Positions 34,242-43,599 are shown, counted from the first letter of the stretch. The stretch: DNA of 64,000 bases from Erysipelotrichaceae bacterium OPF54 (GCA_022834735.1 BQKD01000001.1:2953659-3017658), one strand, 5' to 3'. Numbers and translations: made by a program. The notes: a model not told the origin generated them from the sequence alone.

Positions 34242-36455
34242 TTAGAGGCCGTCTTTCGGAACGGCAAACGTAACCCAGTTATCTCGTACTCGTAATTGAT
34301 CGACCGTCAGCATCTCGGTATGAAAGTGACTTATAGCAGATTCCCACGATCCATCCACACCTTTTCCTGATGGATCATAATTTCCTTCTTCAATCACTAG
34401 CAAGTCTCCTCGCACATCAATCACAATTCCGACATGGCCATATGTAGCATTGCCCCCGGACGAAAAGATTGACCCTGGCTTTGGTGTATCGCTGATTTCA
34501 AATTTGTCAGGATGAGCCGCTACGACCCCGGAAGCCCATTGACCTCCATTCCCTGCAAAACCTGGATCAAATCCATAGATTTCATAGAAACGCCCCCAGG
34601 CGAACCAGGTGCATTGTCCTAAATTGCCTGAGGCAACCAATGGATTAAACGAACTTTGCCATATCTCATAATTATCAAAATTCGGACCATTCATGACGTC
34701 GCCGGAAACAGCCGGTGCCCAGTAGGAAAAGCCCGTATAATTATCCAGATAGTTTTTCGCAGCCCCGACTTGTAGAACATGGGAATCATTAGCAGCAACA
34801 CTTGCATAGTGTAATCCTGGATGACCGATACCTGCTACCACTCTTTTACACCACTCCTCCGGACTAAAATCATGCTTTGTTGGGTCGATTGATTCCGCGA
34901 TTGTATCTTGATTATCATCAAATGGATTTGCCTCAGGTTTAAATCTTACTTCAAAGATCCATTCCATTTGTGTTTGCGGGTCCTGCCAAGGCTTCTCTTT
35001 ACTTTTCGCGAAATTGATCAGCCGCGTAGCATTTTCTGCATCCTTTACATTGGGAGTCGCACTCGATGGCCAAACATCCGAATCCTGCAAAAGGCCAAGG
35101 CCAATAGCAGCCCAACGGCTGGTATTATCCCTATAATAAGCATCATAATAATGATTCTTTGTACTGATTTTTGCCAGCCAATTTTCCCAAGCCTCATTAT
35201 CGGTCGTGGTATCGTGCAATTTTCCTCCAGGGCCATTGATCAAGTAGTAATTCTCGTATGTAAAAGTTCCCATGCCTCCCCCTTCTGCCAAGATATAAGC
35301 CAAAGTCCCTATAATCGCGTTATCCTTCCATCCCCTTTCTTTCGCTTCGTAAATAAAAGCATTTGCGGCATAAGACGTCGTGGAAATCGAAGTCGGCGGT
35401 GGTGTATGTGTATTGAATGTAAGGACTGCGGTAATCACAGTCGCGATCACGATGATACAAATAATCAAAGGCAACAGAACGGCTACGATACTCACAACGA
35501 CCGGAAGCGATGTGATGAAGCTGACCAATCCGCTAAGGATGCTGCCGATCACAGCAACCGCCGCCCGGATCCAGCGAATAGGCGCTAAAGGCAAAGTGAT
35601 CAGAGTCTTCGCGCTTTTAAAAGGGTGGAAGACGATATTCTTTGCCACCTTTTTTACAGTCCGGTTGTTGGCGATGTTATAGAAGCGCAGCACCGCGACG
35701 TTAGTCGTATCTGGATTATCGCCCTGAATTGTTTTTGTGATCATCTTCCGCGATTGGTTTTGAAACGTCCTCTTCGTCGACTGCCAGGGATGAAACGTAT
35801 GCTTTTTATTGGCATGATCAATGATCCCGGCTTTACGCGCCGCCATGCGGTCGCCGCGGCCGGCATTAAATTTGTTGGCCATCGCTTTTGCCTTCTCATT
35901 TAATCCATGGACTCCGTTATCTTCATACCGGTTCCAGGCAAGCCGATCCCGATAAAGCAGCGCTTCTCTCTTGTCTTTTCCCGCCAGGATCTCATAGTAA
36001 TGCCGATCCGCGGCGGGATTCTTCTTTAAAATCTCATTGCCCTTTTGCTGATATTTGGCCAGACGCTTCTTATTGTATAAAGCATGGGCCACACCTTTTT
36101 CTGCCCATTTGATCGGCGCATTGGCAAGATGGACGCTGGTGCGCGCCAGCATGGCCGCGTTCCCGGCGATAAATCCCGCCGCATCGCCTGTCAAATCGAC
36201 CTGGCCATTATGTCCCACATCGTATATATCATGGGTATACCGATTGATGACATCCAGGCTTTCCGAAGTCACATCCTTTGCGCCGTTGTATAATGTTTTT
36301 GTGGCGGCCCACGTCCCGTCGGACAATCCTTTTAGATTCCTCGATCCCACTTCGGCCGCCGTCGCAAACATATTTTCCCGGCTTTTATCAATAAGATGAC
36401 TTGCGTTGGATTTTAACCGATCGGCCGCCGTTGTAAATATTTTTCCTTTTCCCAA
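34242..36455 (-). CDS. Conjugation-type peptidoglycan hydrolase (phage-tail lysozyme-like + CHAP)
   Basis: Opens the cell wall for DNA transfer in related elements. The 737-residue protein has a long cytoplasmic N-terminal region (about 1-300), a strongly hydrophobic segment (about 300-347), a lysozyme-like domain (from about 360: WKDNAIIGTLAYILAEGGG) and a C-terminal CHAP amidase/endopeptidase with catalytic Cys in GQCTWFAWG and His in YGHVGIV. This two-enzyme design matches VirB1-like proteins of Gram-positive conjugative elements. No VirB4 or VirD4 gene is in the window. Confidence 0.85.
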   Translation of the reverse strand: MGKGKIFTTAADRLKSNASHLIDKSRENMFATAAEVGSRNLKGLSDGTWAATKTLYNGAKDVTSESLDVINRYTHDIYDVGHNGQVDLTGDAAGFIAGNAAMLARTSVHLANAPIKWAEKGVAHALYNKKRLAKYQQKGNEILKKNPAADRHYYEILAGKDKREALLYRDRLAWNRYEDNGVHGLNEKAKAMANKFNAGRGDRMAARKAGIIDHANKKHTFHPWQSTKRTFQNQSRKMITKTIQGDNPDTTNVAVLRFYNIANNRTVKKVAKNIVFHPFKSAKTLITLPLAPIRWIRAAVAVIGSILSGLVSFITSLPVVVSIVAVLLPLIICIIVIATVITAVLTFNTHTPPPTSISTTSYAANAFIYEAKERGWKDNAIIGTLAYILAEGGGMGTFTYENYYLINGPGGKLHDTTTDNEAWENWLAKISTKNHYYDAYYRDNTSRWAAIGLGLLQDSDVWPSSATPNVKDAENATRLINFAKSKEKPWQDPQTQMEWIFEVRFKPEANPFDDNQDTIAESIDPTKHDFSPEEWCKRVVAGIGHPGLHYASVAANDSHVLQVGAAKNYLDNYTGFSYWAPAVSGDVMNGPNFDNYEIWQSSFNPLVASGNLGQCTWFAWGRFYEIYGFDPGFAGNGGQWASGVVAAHPDKFEISDTPKPGSIFSSGGNATYGHVGIVIDVRGDLLVIEEGNYDPSGKGVDGSWESAISHFHTEMLTVDQLRVRDNWVTFAVPKDGL

Positions 36456-36470
36456 GTCTATTCCTCCTTC

Positions 36471-37445
36471 CTAATCGAATATCAACTGCATCCCTTTATA
36501 GATTCCCTGGCTATCCTGGATCGGGATACAGGATCCAGAATACCCCGATGCGCTCAAATCCGCCTGACACGCGGACGGTGCCGTCTGCATCGTGTAGCCA
36601 TCCGAAAACATATACGTTTTATTCGATGGGCGCGGTATCTGCGGCGTGGAAGCCGGCGGATTCGGAACGACCGGTTGCGGCGCCGGTGTAACCGGAATAG
36701 AAGGTTGAACAGGTGTCACGCTTTCCACAGACTCTTTTGGAGTTTCAGCTGGTGCGGGCGCAGTTTCCAACGGCTTTTCTTCCGCTGCTTCTTCTTTATC
36801 CTCGTCTACCTTGTCCTCTTCGATTTTTTCTTTCAGGATCCGCACGCGGATCACTGCGGTACTTTCATTGCCGGCTTCATCCATCGCTGTAATCGTATAA
36901 TCCAGGTCTTTTCCCGGCTTCGCCTCTTCCGCTGCTTCACCGGTCACCTGAATATCCTCCAGCATCGAGCAAATGTCTGTGACCGTAGCCTCCTGCAGCA
37001 AATCGTTTTTTTGATATTCTTCCAAAGACATTTCGATTTCTGATCGACGCAGTTCGATCACGGGCGCGGTCGTGTCCACAATCCGGATCTCTTTTTTTAC
37101 ATCCGGGATCTCACTGGAAAATTGAAAATTCAAAACCTGTGGTCCCAGCTCTTTCGTATTGATCTCATCCATCACGACTTCATAGTCGGGCAGTGCGATC
37201 ATCGTTGATGTCTTCCGCTGCTCTTCCTTGATATTGAAATCACCGATACGCTCGACCAGGTCGCTCGTTTTGATCGACGCACCAAATTCGATTTCCTCCG
37301 CACTCAAAATCACTTCATATTTTGGCCGAGTGAAAAAGAAGAGCAGCAATCCGGCGACAAGAAAGACCCCTACCGCAATCCCGGCAATCCGGGCATATCG
37401 TAAAAGGCTTTCCCGCATTTCCTCTCTAAGCTCCATCGCCTCCAC
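36471..37445 (-). CDS. Membrane-anchored surface protein with Ig-like domain and Pro-rich stalk
   Basis: The 324-residue protein has a membrane helix at about 18-38, an extracellular part with an Ig-like repeat ending TDEAGNESTAVIRV-type sequence (TAMDEAGNESTAVIRVRI), an acidic linker (about 210-225), a Pro/Thr-rich stalk (about 228-275) and a compact C-terminal domain with two Cys. It resembles in plan the surface protein at 58.4 kb. Role unknown; likely part of transfer or adhesion. Confidence 0.65.
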   Translation of the reverse strand: MEAMELREEMRESLLRYARIAGIAVGVFLVAGLLLFFFTRPKYEVILSAEEIEFGASIKTSDLVERIGDFNIKEEQRKTSTMIALPDYEVVMDEINTKELGPQVLNFQFSSEIPDVKKEIRIVDTTAPVIELRRSEIEMSLEEYQKNDLLQEATVTDICSMLEDIQVTGEAAEEAKPGKDLDYTITAMDEAGNESTAVIRVRILKEKIEEDKVDEDKEEAAEEKPLETAPAPAETPKESVESVTPVQPSIPVTPAPQPVVPNPPASTPQIPRPSNKTYMFSDGYTMQTAPSACQADLSASGYSGSCIPIQDSQGIYKGMQLIFD

Positions 37446-37454
37446 TCCTTCCTA

Positions 37455-38186
37455 CTAACGAAAATAGCCCGGGAGAGTGATCTCCTGGGCTATTTTTTCT
37501 TCATCTTGTGTATTTCTATCTATTTCTTTCTTTTCAGCCGGAACGGCGTTTTGCGGGCCTTCTGGCGGTATTGGGTCGATCCAGGAAACCATCGAAAGCA
37601 CGCGCAGCGCATCCGCTTTTTCAAATTGCTCAAAGACTTTTTTCTGCACCCCTTCCGGAATCGCATCCATTTCATCCGCCATCATCAATCCGAGACCGGT
37701 CCCGAAAATGACGGCTGCCAGTTCGGTACGAAACGCCGTCTGCGCCACCTTCGGCTTTTTGACCTCCCATAGTCCATACTCGTTTTGATAAATGAGAGAA
37801 ACTTCTTTTTTATGCTTCGCATCTGCAAAAAACAGGACAGGATCCAGCTTTTTCTCCGCTACCCTTTTTACAAGCCGTCCATAGACTTCGCATACTGATT
37901 TTCGGGTTTCTTCCGAGACATCCACCAGTGCTTCGCTCTTTTTGATCCAGCCGGGAATTTCTTCGACGGACTGTATCTCGATCAACTTTTGACAATGGAT
38001 CCGCACCCCTGATTTTTCGTAAGTAAATCCGGCCCGGTATACCTTCTCATTTTGGATGTAGTACAACCACAAATTCGTTGCCAGGATAAACGGTTTCTCC
38101 TCGATGTCTTTCAGCGTGAATTCCGTATCGTGAACCTCACCACCTAAGTTCTGTCGAACTATAGATGGTGCTTCTTCTCTGCGCAC
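37455..38186 (-). CDS. Accessory protein with IS-derived N-terminus, 243 aa
   Basis: Family not recognised. The first about 18 codons (MRREEAPSIVRQNLGG) are encoded by the end of the adjacent IS200/IS605 element; the host part starts at about EVHDTEFTLK. The remainder is soluble, with an Ala/Gly-rich helix (AVIFGTGLGLMMADEMD). The native start was probably lost when the IS inserted, so the gene may be silent or expressed from the IS. Confidence 0.55.
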   Translation of the reverse strand: MRREEAPSIVRQNLGGEVHDTEFTLKDIEEKPFILATNLWLYYIQNEKVYRAGFTYEKSGVRIHCQKLIEIQSVEEIPGWIKKSEALVDVSEETRKSVCEVYGRLVKRVAEKKLDPVLFFADAKHKKEVSLIYQNEYGLWEVKKPKVAQTAFRTELAAVIFGTGLGLMMADEMDAIPEGVQKKVFEQFEKADALRVLSMVSWIDPIPPEGPQNAVPAEKKEIDRNTQDEEKIAQEITLPGYFR

Positions 38187-38330
38187 TTATCCTATAGATA
38201 GGGGCGCTTCGTCCTTTAGGGACTGAAGATTATCCCGCCTGTCATACAGAATCGCTCAGCATCCCGAAAACTGCTGTCTTCAGGACCCGCACGAAACCAG
38301 GACAGACAGAACCGCCACTGTACACCTATA
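38140..38330 (-). ncRNA. Candidate guide RNA (reRNA/omegaRNA) at the 3' end of tnpB
   Basis: The stretch from the tnpB stop to the element end has several strong hairpins (for example CTTCAGTCCCTAAAGGACGAAG). In this family the noncoding 3' part plus element end forms the guide scaffold, and the flanking host DNA acts as the guide. Predicted only from position and folding. Confidence 0.45.
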
Positions 38331-39666
38331 CGCACTGCAGGACAGCATTCAGCTGTCTCAAGGTGTCCAATGTCTGCGAGGTTCTTGTTTTAGTCTGGGG
38401 AACTTTTGCCCCAATTGTTATCTTTTCGGAATCGGTAAGATTCGCCGTCTTTTGACGGATGAAGTATCTCGCTCCTATATTGTATGACGCGTTCAGGTCG
38501 CAGTTATAGATCTTCCCGCTCGTGAATTCGCACAGTCCGTAGACCTTCGGAATCTTCCCGTTTCGGATTTCTTTTCCTCTCAGGACTTTTCCGCTTCCGT
38601 CGAACGCAAGCCTGGACGTATTCCATGCATTGATGGTCGAAAACCGCATGCCGTTCAGATGTGCTTTATATTCCATCTTCTGCACGATGAACCGGTGTCT
38701 CCAGTGATGGAACTTCTGCTTTCGGCTTCCTTTCATTCCTTTCGAAAAGTCCAGATGCTCCATCACGATGCATCCGCATCCATGCTCTCTGGCAAAGCGT
38801 ATGGTTTCGATTACCGTCTTCCGGCATATTTCTTCGTTCATATGCTGAGCAAAAGCCCATAGCTTCTTGTTCTTTCTGTTTCCTGAAGCCTGCTGTTTTC
38901 CAATCCGGTCCAGCAGTGCATGCAGACGGTCTTTTTCTTCTGCGCAGGAAATGAACTTCCTGGCAGAGACAGTGCCTTCTGCATCCATGACCGACAGGAC
39001 CGCATCGCTGTTCATGCCAAGATCGACAGCACAGATGCGGTGCACCTCTTCTTCAAGAACATACTTTTTCTCGAAAGCAAACCGGAGCGCATATCCTCTT
39101 CCAGCCCGTTCCAAAGTGGGCGCCGAAGCGTCTTCGAGGTCGCAATGCCTGCGGATATATTCCATATCTGTTTTCTTCAGGCGAAACAAAAAGAAAGCCC
39201 AGTCTCCGTTCGAACGGAGCTTGATTTGACAAGTATCGCCAGCTTCGTCGGCTTTGAACATGTTTCCTTTATAAAAACACGGCATCTTGGAATGGTTGAT
39301 ACGCAGCTTCGGTTTTCTGCCGTGCATGCCGTTTTTCTTCCAGTTCTCGAGATTCGACATGAAGGAAGAAACGATTCCTATTACCGCAACGAGCGCGCTC
39401 CTTCGCAGATAAGACGGCATCTTGTAGAACTTTTTGTCGAAACCTTTGTATTTTGCCTTTCGTTTCGAAGTGGAGTGTACCAGCTTTTCCATATGCGTCA
39501 TCTTCGCGTTCGCTTTGAGCATGGAAAAAGAATCATACTCCGCCAGAGCGACAGGGATGAGCCAGGAAACGGCGTTCTGATAGTATTGGATGGTGTCCTG
39601 AATTGCCTGCGTCCATTCTTTGGAGAGACGGACCCTGCAGGAAGCTGTGCTGGTATACTTCTTCAT
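38326..39666 (-). CDS. tnpB: TnpB, RNA-guided nuclease of IS200/IS605
   Basis: The 446-residue protein shows the split RuvC site: Asp in CAVDLGMNSD (about 215), Glu in CIVMEHLDF (about 305) and Asp in NCDLNASYNIG (about 400). The zinc-finger positions that usually hold CxxC read TSRLAFDGSG here, so the finger is missing or altered; only two Cys remain before DLNAS. Divergent from tnpA with 69 bp between the starts. Confidence 0.88.
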   Translation of the reverse strand: MKKYTSTASCRVRLSKEWTQAIQDTIQYYQNAVSWLIPVALAEYDSFSMLKANAKMTHMEKLVHSTSKRKAKYKGFDKKFYKMPSYLRRSALVAVIGIVSSFMSNLENWKKNGMHGRKPKLRINHSKMPCFYKGNMFKADEAGDTCQIKLRSNGDWAFFLFRLKKTDMEYIRRHCDLEDASAPTLERAGRGYALRFAFEKKYVLEEEVHRICAVDLGMNSDAVLSVMDAEGTVSARKFISCAEEKDRLHALLDRIGKQQASGNRKNKKLWAFAQHMNEEICRKTVIETIRFAREHGCGCIVMEHLDFSKGMKGSRKQKFHHWRHRFIVQKMEYKAHLNGMRFSTINAWNTSRLAFDGSGKVLRGKEIRNGKIPKVYGLCEFTSGKIYNCDLNASYNIGARYFIRQKTANLTDSEKITIGAKVPQTKTRTSQTLDTLRQLNAVLQCV

Positions 39667-39735
39667 GGTTTTATTTTACCACAAAAAGAGGAAAACTACA
39701 ATTAGTTATTGTATATTATAAGAAGAGGTGATACC

Positions 39736-40152
39736 ATGAAAAACACTTTATACAAAACGAATCAGCATGCCTGCTACCTGCTGAACTACCATTTGGTTAT
39801 AGTTGCGAAATACCGCCATCCAGTATTCGAGAACGAAGAGGTCGACAAGCGTCTGAAGGAAATCGCATCCTTCATTTTCGACGAGAAATGGAAATGTCCG
39901 ATACAGAGCATCGAGACCGACAGGGACCATGTACACATCCTTTTCGGAGGGAATCCGCAGACAGAGCTTTCGAAGCTGATCAATAATTTTAAGACGGTTT
40001 CCAGCCGAAGACTGAGGAAAGAGTTTCCTGAGTATCTTGAACGATTCTATTGGAAGCCGTACTTCTGGAGCCGGAGCTATTTCATAGGAACCGTTTCTGA
40101 AGTGACCGAAAGCATCGTAAAACAATACATCGAGAATCAGGGACAAAAATAG
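39736..40152 (+). CDS. tnpA: TnpA, Y1 HUH transposase of IS200/IS605
   Basis: Single-strand transposase of 138 residues with the HUH motif in DHVHILF (about residue 64) and the catalytic Tyr in IVKQYIENQ near the C-terminus. I start it at 39736 (MKNTLYKTNQHA), preceded by AAGAGGTG; the longer frame adds nine residues without support. The frame is intact. Confidence 0.92.
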   Translation: MKNTLYKTNQHACYLLNYHLVIVAKYRHPVFENEEVDKRLKEIASFIFDEKWKCPIQSIETDRDHVHILFGGNPQTELSKLINNFKTVSSRRLRKEFPEYLERFYWKPYFWSRSYFIGTVSEVTESIVKQYIENQGQK

Positions 40153-40191
40153 TCCGTCCAGGTCGCCTTACTCCACCTAAGTTCTGTCGAA

Positions 40192-41001
40192 CTATAGATG
40201 GAGAATGCGGCTCTGGAATTTCTTCAAATACTCTTGGATTTGTTGCACTTGCTGGGTAAAACCGAGCTGATCGAAAGCAGTCATCACTTCCTGGAGCGAT
40301 CCGCATTTGATGGAGATCGTCATCTTTTTGTTGATCGAGATCATGCCACCGCTTTGCTCTTTCACCTCACGACTCAAATCTTTCAGGAAGGCTTGCAGCT
40401 GCTCGTCGTCTTTGGACTCGACCGGCGCCTCTTCGGGATCTTGACCTTTCGCTTCTTCGGCCTTGACCATATCCATCTGCGCCAATGTGAGATAATTTTG
40501 AATCTGCCGAGCGCTGACACCGATATTTTTTCCGGCCCATTCGACGAATCGGCCTTGCGCCGTCCCGTTGCGTTTCATCTCTTCCCAAACCTTTTGCAAA
40601 GCTTTGACTTCCAGGCAGCGAATCTCTTTGGATTTGGTCCGCTGCGCGTTTCCTCGAATCAGTCGAAGCATTTCATCCTCTGGCGATTCCGGCGCCTCTT
40701 CGATTTTCGCCTGGATCATCCCGTCCGATTTGCCAAGATCAAGGAGCTTTTGCATCGCTTTAAAACGACGTTCGCCCGAAAGCAGTGTGTACTCTTTGCC
40801 GTCTTCTTCGCGAGGATCGAGGTACACCAGGATGTTGGCATCCTGACCGTTTTCTTCCAGCAAGTCGGCCATTTGGTCAATGGCTTCCTCTTCAAAATCG
40901 GTTTGCGCGTAAAAGTTGTTCGCGTTGATCCGGATTTTTTCGATTGGAATTTTCCGGAACCCCCGGCTCATCGCGTCCTGTACTGAATTTCTAAATCCCA
41001 T
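40192..41001 (-). CDS. ParB-family protein
   Basis: The 269-residue protein has the ParB/Srx N-terminal domain (IPIEKIRINANNFYAQ; the CTPase motif LLSGERRFKA at about 75; RLIRGNAQRTKSKEI) and an HTH (NIGVSARQIQNYL). No ParA neighbour is seen, so it may regulate transcription or maintain the element rather than form a full partition system. Its stop codon and the last residues (ILHL) come from the IS200/IS605 end, so the native C-terminus may differ by a few residues. Confidence 0.85.
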   Translation of the reverse strand: MGFRNSVQDAMSRGFRKIPIEKIRINANNFYAQTDFEEEAIDQMADLLEENGQDANILVYLDPREEDGKEYTLLSGERRFKAMQKLLDLGKSDGMIQAKIEEAPESPEDEMLRLIRGNAQRTKSKEIRCLEVKALQKVWEEMKRNGTAQGRFVEWAGKNIGVSARQIQNYLTLAQMDMVKAEEAKGQDPEEAPVESKDDEQLQAFLKDLSREVKEQSGGMISINKKMTISIKCGSLQEVMTAFDQLGFTQQVQQIQEYLKKFQSRILHL

Positions 41002-41117
41002 ATCTTCTTTTCCTCCTGCTCTTCTTTCATGGCGTCCAAGAATTTAATCAATTCCTGATCGTTTGCATTGATGAATACGCCTGATTCTTCATCTTCGCAA
41101 TTCTTTCTTTTTATCAT
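40968..41117 (-). CDS. Small acidic protein upstream of parB, 49 aa
   Basis: Not recognised. The 49-residue product starts MIKRKNCEDEESGVFINAND (41117, with AGGGAGA before it), is acidic and helical, and overlaps the start of parB by 34 bp in another frame, so the two are translationally linked. The structured leader element lies just upstream. Confidence 0.55.
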   Translation of the reverse strand: MIKRKNCEDEESGVFINANDQELIKFLDAMKEEQEEKKIWDLEIQYRTR

Positions 41118-41137
41118 ATCATTCTCCCTTTTCTTTT

Positions 41138-41196
41138 GCCCTCGGCTCACTTTCTTCAAGGCACAGCTTGCTGTGCAACATAAACCATAAAATCAA
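41138..41196 (-). ncRNA. Structured leader element, short copy
   Basis: On the minus strand TTTTATGGTTTATGTT is followed by the perfect hairpin GCACAGC-AA-GCTGTGC-type stem (41161-41176), then CTTGAAGAAAGTGAG. The flanks match the two longer copies at 45.3 and 46.3 kb (TTATGG before and TGAAGAAAGTG after the stem) although the stem sequence differs. It ends 20 bp before the ATG of the 49-aa gene. Confidence 0.55.
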
Positions 41197-41256
41197 AAAT
41201 TACCATAGCCCCTGCTTTTGCAGGGGCCGGGCCTCCCCATTTTGGCTAAAAACCTG

Positions 41257-41421
41257 TCAAGCACTTTCTTCATTTTTTTCGTCAATTTGGTGAATTTCCT
41301 GCATCAAAATTTGACGAAGCATTTCCAGTTCTTCGATCTCTTTTTTCAATTTTTTGCTTTTCGAATTACGTCCCATCGAATATCCCAGCAATACAGCCAC
41401 AATCACCATGACTAGAATCAT
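41257..41421 (-). CDS. Small membrane protein after the relaxase, 54 aa
   Basis: Begins MILVMVIVAVLLGYSMG, one membrane helix, followed by a charged coiled-coil-like tail (LKKEIEELEMLRQILMQEI, ending NEESA). Its ATG overlaps the relaxase stop (ATGA), and AAGGAAGTGG serves as ribosome-binding site. Tight coupling suggests a helper of mobilization. No family recognised. Confidence 0.65.
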   Translation of the reverse strand: MILVMVIVAVLLGYSMGRNSKSKKLKKEIEELEMLRQILMQEIHQIDEKNEESA

Positions 41422-43019
41422 CGTACCACTTCCTTTCTTTCTGCTTTTCTTTTTTCATATTTTTCAAATCGGTCTAAATCCATAAGCGACTTATTGATGT
41501 ATCCCATTTCCTGGATCAAATGATCTCTCGTCTGGATTAATGGATCTAAATTTTCTTTGATGTATCTCTCGACAAATTCCGGTTCAGTTCCTTCGGTATG
41601 TTCGATTAAATCGACTTCCATTTTGGCCACTTTCTTTTCCAGCTGCTCGATCAAATCTGAAACCGTTTTGATTTCCTTTTGCAATTTCTCCTTGCTTTCC
41701 ATCAATCCTGGACGGCTCTTCATTTCTTTGCGCATCGCTCTTTCCCATTCGATCATTTGCCAGGACGTTTCCGCGCGATCGCGAATATAGCTTAAATACC
41801 AGTCGCGATCCTGCCACGGATCCCGATGCCATTTTGCAAATTTGACATCCGCGTTTTTATAGATTGCTTTACGGCCGTTCTCGATTTTTTCCAAATCATC
41901 CGTCTGCAAAAAATCCAGCATTTCCGGATCCGTTTCCTGGTTTGCCTCGATTCTTTTTTTCACATTTTCCAGACTGCATTCGCCCCCTATGACATCAGAG
42001 CGTATATACTGTGTTTTCAAAAACCGCCGTCCATACGGCAGTTTCATACGCAGTCCTTGTCTTGTCCTTTTTTGATAATTGTTTTCCTGGAAATATTCCT
42101 GGATCTCTTTGATACCGACCGTCCCCTTTACAATGGATCCGTCTTTTTCAAATCGCAGAGTCTGAAACTCTTGTTCGATTGGAAGCGTGATTGCCGCTAC
42201 CTGGTCATGATAGATCCAGCGAATGCATTCCTTCGGAATCTGGATATAATTTTGGGTCCTCGGCATCCTGATCGAGTAACAACCAGCCACTTTTTCCGGG
42301 CCAAATAAGACACGATTCGCCGTAAAAGAAAAAGCCGACAAATGCTCATTGGCTTCTGCCGGCAAAGTGCCATCTTCGATTCGAATGTTCATTCTTGCGA
42401 AGACTTCTTTAAATTGTTCATAGGTTGTTACCCTAGGTGCCACATAATCAATCAATTTACGGATACGCGTCTGCTGTCCATCGCCCGCGTCCTCGAGCCA
42501 CTCGTTATACGTGCGTGCCTTGGATTTTGGTTGAATCACTGTCAATCCATTTTCTTTACAGATCCGATCGGATACAGCTCGAAATTTTCCTAAATCGTTG
42601 CGCCAAAAAATATCCCACATCTTTCCCGTTCCCTTCTCAAAAGGATGGACGACGATATGGGCGTGTAAATGTTTCTTGTCGGTATGAACCGCTAGGACAT
42701 AGGGATATTTTCCCTGGGTGATTTCATCCGCCCATTGTTTGGAGATGTCAAAAACCTGTTCTGGTACAACCGTTCCTGGTTCGAATGATTGAATGAAATG
42801 GTAAGCCTGGATCTTTGGATCTTGACCGGTTTGCGAAATACGATCTTCTCGCCATCGCTTCCAGGTTTCCGATGCGAACTCAGGCGGTCCAGATCTAGGA
42901 TCACTTGAATGCGTAAGATAGCCACCTGTTGTTTTTTCCAAATCATGTTTTAGATCGAGCACATAAGCGATGGCTGTCGTCGCACTCGCCCGGATTGCCC
43001 ATCCCTTTACGGTTGCCAT
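41418..43019 (-). CDS. Relaxase/mobilization nuclease (MOBP-like HUH)
   Basis: Nicks oriT and pilots the strand during transfer. The 533-residue protein has the three-His HUH motif in HTDKKHLHAHIVVHP (about 112-126), an upstream YHFIQSFEPG (about 72-81) and an N-terminal Tyr-containing helix (AIAYVLD). The C-terminal third is coiled coil. It overlaps mobC upstream by 13 bp and the 54-aa gene downstream by 4 bp. The probable oriT is 0.6 kb upstream. Confidence 0.88.
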   Translation of the reverse strand: MATVKGWAIRASATTAIAYVLDLKHDLEKTTGGYLTHSSDPRSGPPEFASETWKRWREDRISQTGQDPKIQAYHFIQSFEPGTVVPEQVFDISKQWADEITQGKYPYVLAVHTDKKHLHAHIVVHPFEKGTGKMWDIFWRNDLGKFRAVSDRICKENGLTVIQPKSKARTYNEWLEDAGDGQQTRIRKLIDYVAPRVTTYEQFKEVFARMNIRIEDGTLPAEANEHLSAFSFTANRVLFGPEKVAGCYSIRMPRTQNYIQIPKECIRWIYHDQVAAITLPIEQEFQTLRFEKDGSIVKGTVGIKEIQEYFQENNYQKRTRQGLRMKLPYGRRFLKTQYIRSDVIGGECSLENVKKRIEANQETDPEMLDFLQTDDLEKIENGRKAIYKNADVKFAKWHRDPWQDRDWYLSYIRDRAETSWQMIEWERAMRKEMKSRPGLMESKEKLQKEIKTVSDLIEQLEKKVAKMEVDLIEHTEGTEPEFVERYIKENLDPLIQTRDHLIQEMGYINKSLMDLDRFEKYEKRKAERKEVVR

Positions 43020-43474
43020 TGATTCATTACCTGCCTTTTTAAATCCGGATCCTGATCCATCATGGCTTTGACATCCGGATAATATTCTTTTTTAGGCATT
43101 GCGCGCAGCATATCATTGAGCCGCGGGATGTATTCCTTTGAAAAGTTTTTAAATTCATTTAAGATATTGGCCGCCGTCATCGCAAGCTCTGCGTACTGCG
43201 GATTGTTTACATATAAGTTGATATCATGATGTCGTTTTGACTCCAAATTGATCTCATTCATTGCTTTGACCAGCTGGTTTAAGTTAACGCCGATCCGAGT
43301 CAACTCCATTTGCATGTCCTCGGCACTTCCCGGCACTTCATATTTGATGAAGTACGGACACAAAAGAGCGTCCTGGATCAAGGACGTCATGGGTATTCCA
43401 AAAAATTCGGCGCGCCGCCGAATCAAATTTTTCAGTTCACTTGTGCAGCGTACTTGAAAATAATCGTCTTTCAT
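43007..43474 (-). CDS. MobC-like relaxosome accessory protein
   Basis: The 155-residue protein starts MKDDYFQVRCTSELKNLIRR, a ribbon-helix-helix type DNA-binding start, and contains the MobC pattern LTRIGVNLNQLVKAMNE (about 85-101). It helps the relaxase bind oriT. I start it at the ATG with AAAGGAGGGAA before it; the frame is open to a GTG at 43561 but that part overlaps a hairpin. Base-level position may be off by one because of an A-run nearby. Confidence 0.85.
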   Translation of the reverse strand: MKDDYFQVRCTSELKNLIRRRAEFFGIPMTSLIQDALLCPYFIKYEVPGSAEDMQMELTRIGVNLNQLVKAMNEINLESKRHHDINLYVNNPQYAELAMTAANILNEFKNFSKEYIPRLNDMLRAMPKKEYYPDVKAMMDQDPDLKRQVMNQWQP

Positions 43475-43599
43475 TCCATTCCCTCCTTTACACGAAAAAA
43501 GAGCGAATCTTTTCGGAATCGCTCTTACGTTTACACTTTCTGGATGATAGCATTTTAGCACGTTTCAAAAAACGACACAATACCTTTATAACATTTTTG

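Larger units (their letters stand above)
38140..40201. mobile_element. IS200/IS605-family element with divergent tnpA and tnpB
   Basis: Contains a Y1 HUH transposase (plus) and a TnpB nuclease (minus). Both ends carry the same 29-bp sequence (38140-38168 and 40173-40201) that folds on the minus strand as CCATCTATAGTTC-GACA-GAACTTAGGTGG, the type of subterminal hairpin that TnpA recognises. The family makes no target duplications, so these are taken as end structures. The exact cleavage positions are not defined. It separates parB from the 243-aa gene. Confidence 0.85.

Noticed and set aside
38140..40201. 29-bp direct repeats as target duplication of the IS
   Set aside because: IS200/IS605 elements do not duplicate targets, and the repeat folds as the hairpin expected at their ends.
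43475..43561. GTG start for MobC giving 184 residues
   Set aside because: The extra part encodes a hairpin and lacks family similarity; AAAGGAGGG precedes the ATG near 43474.
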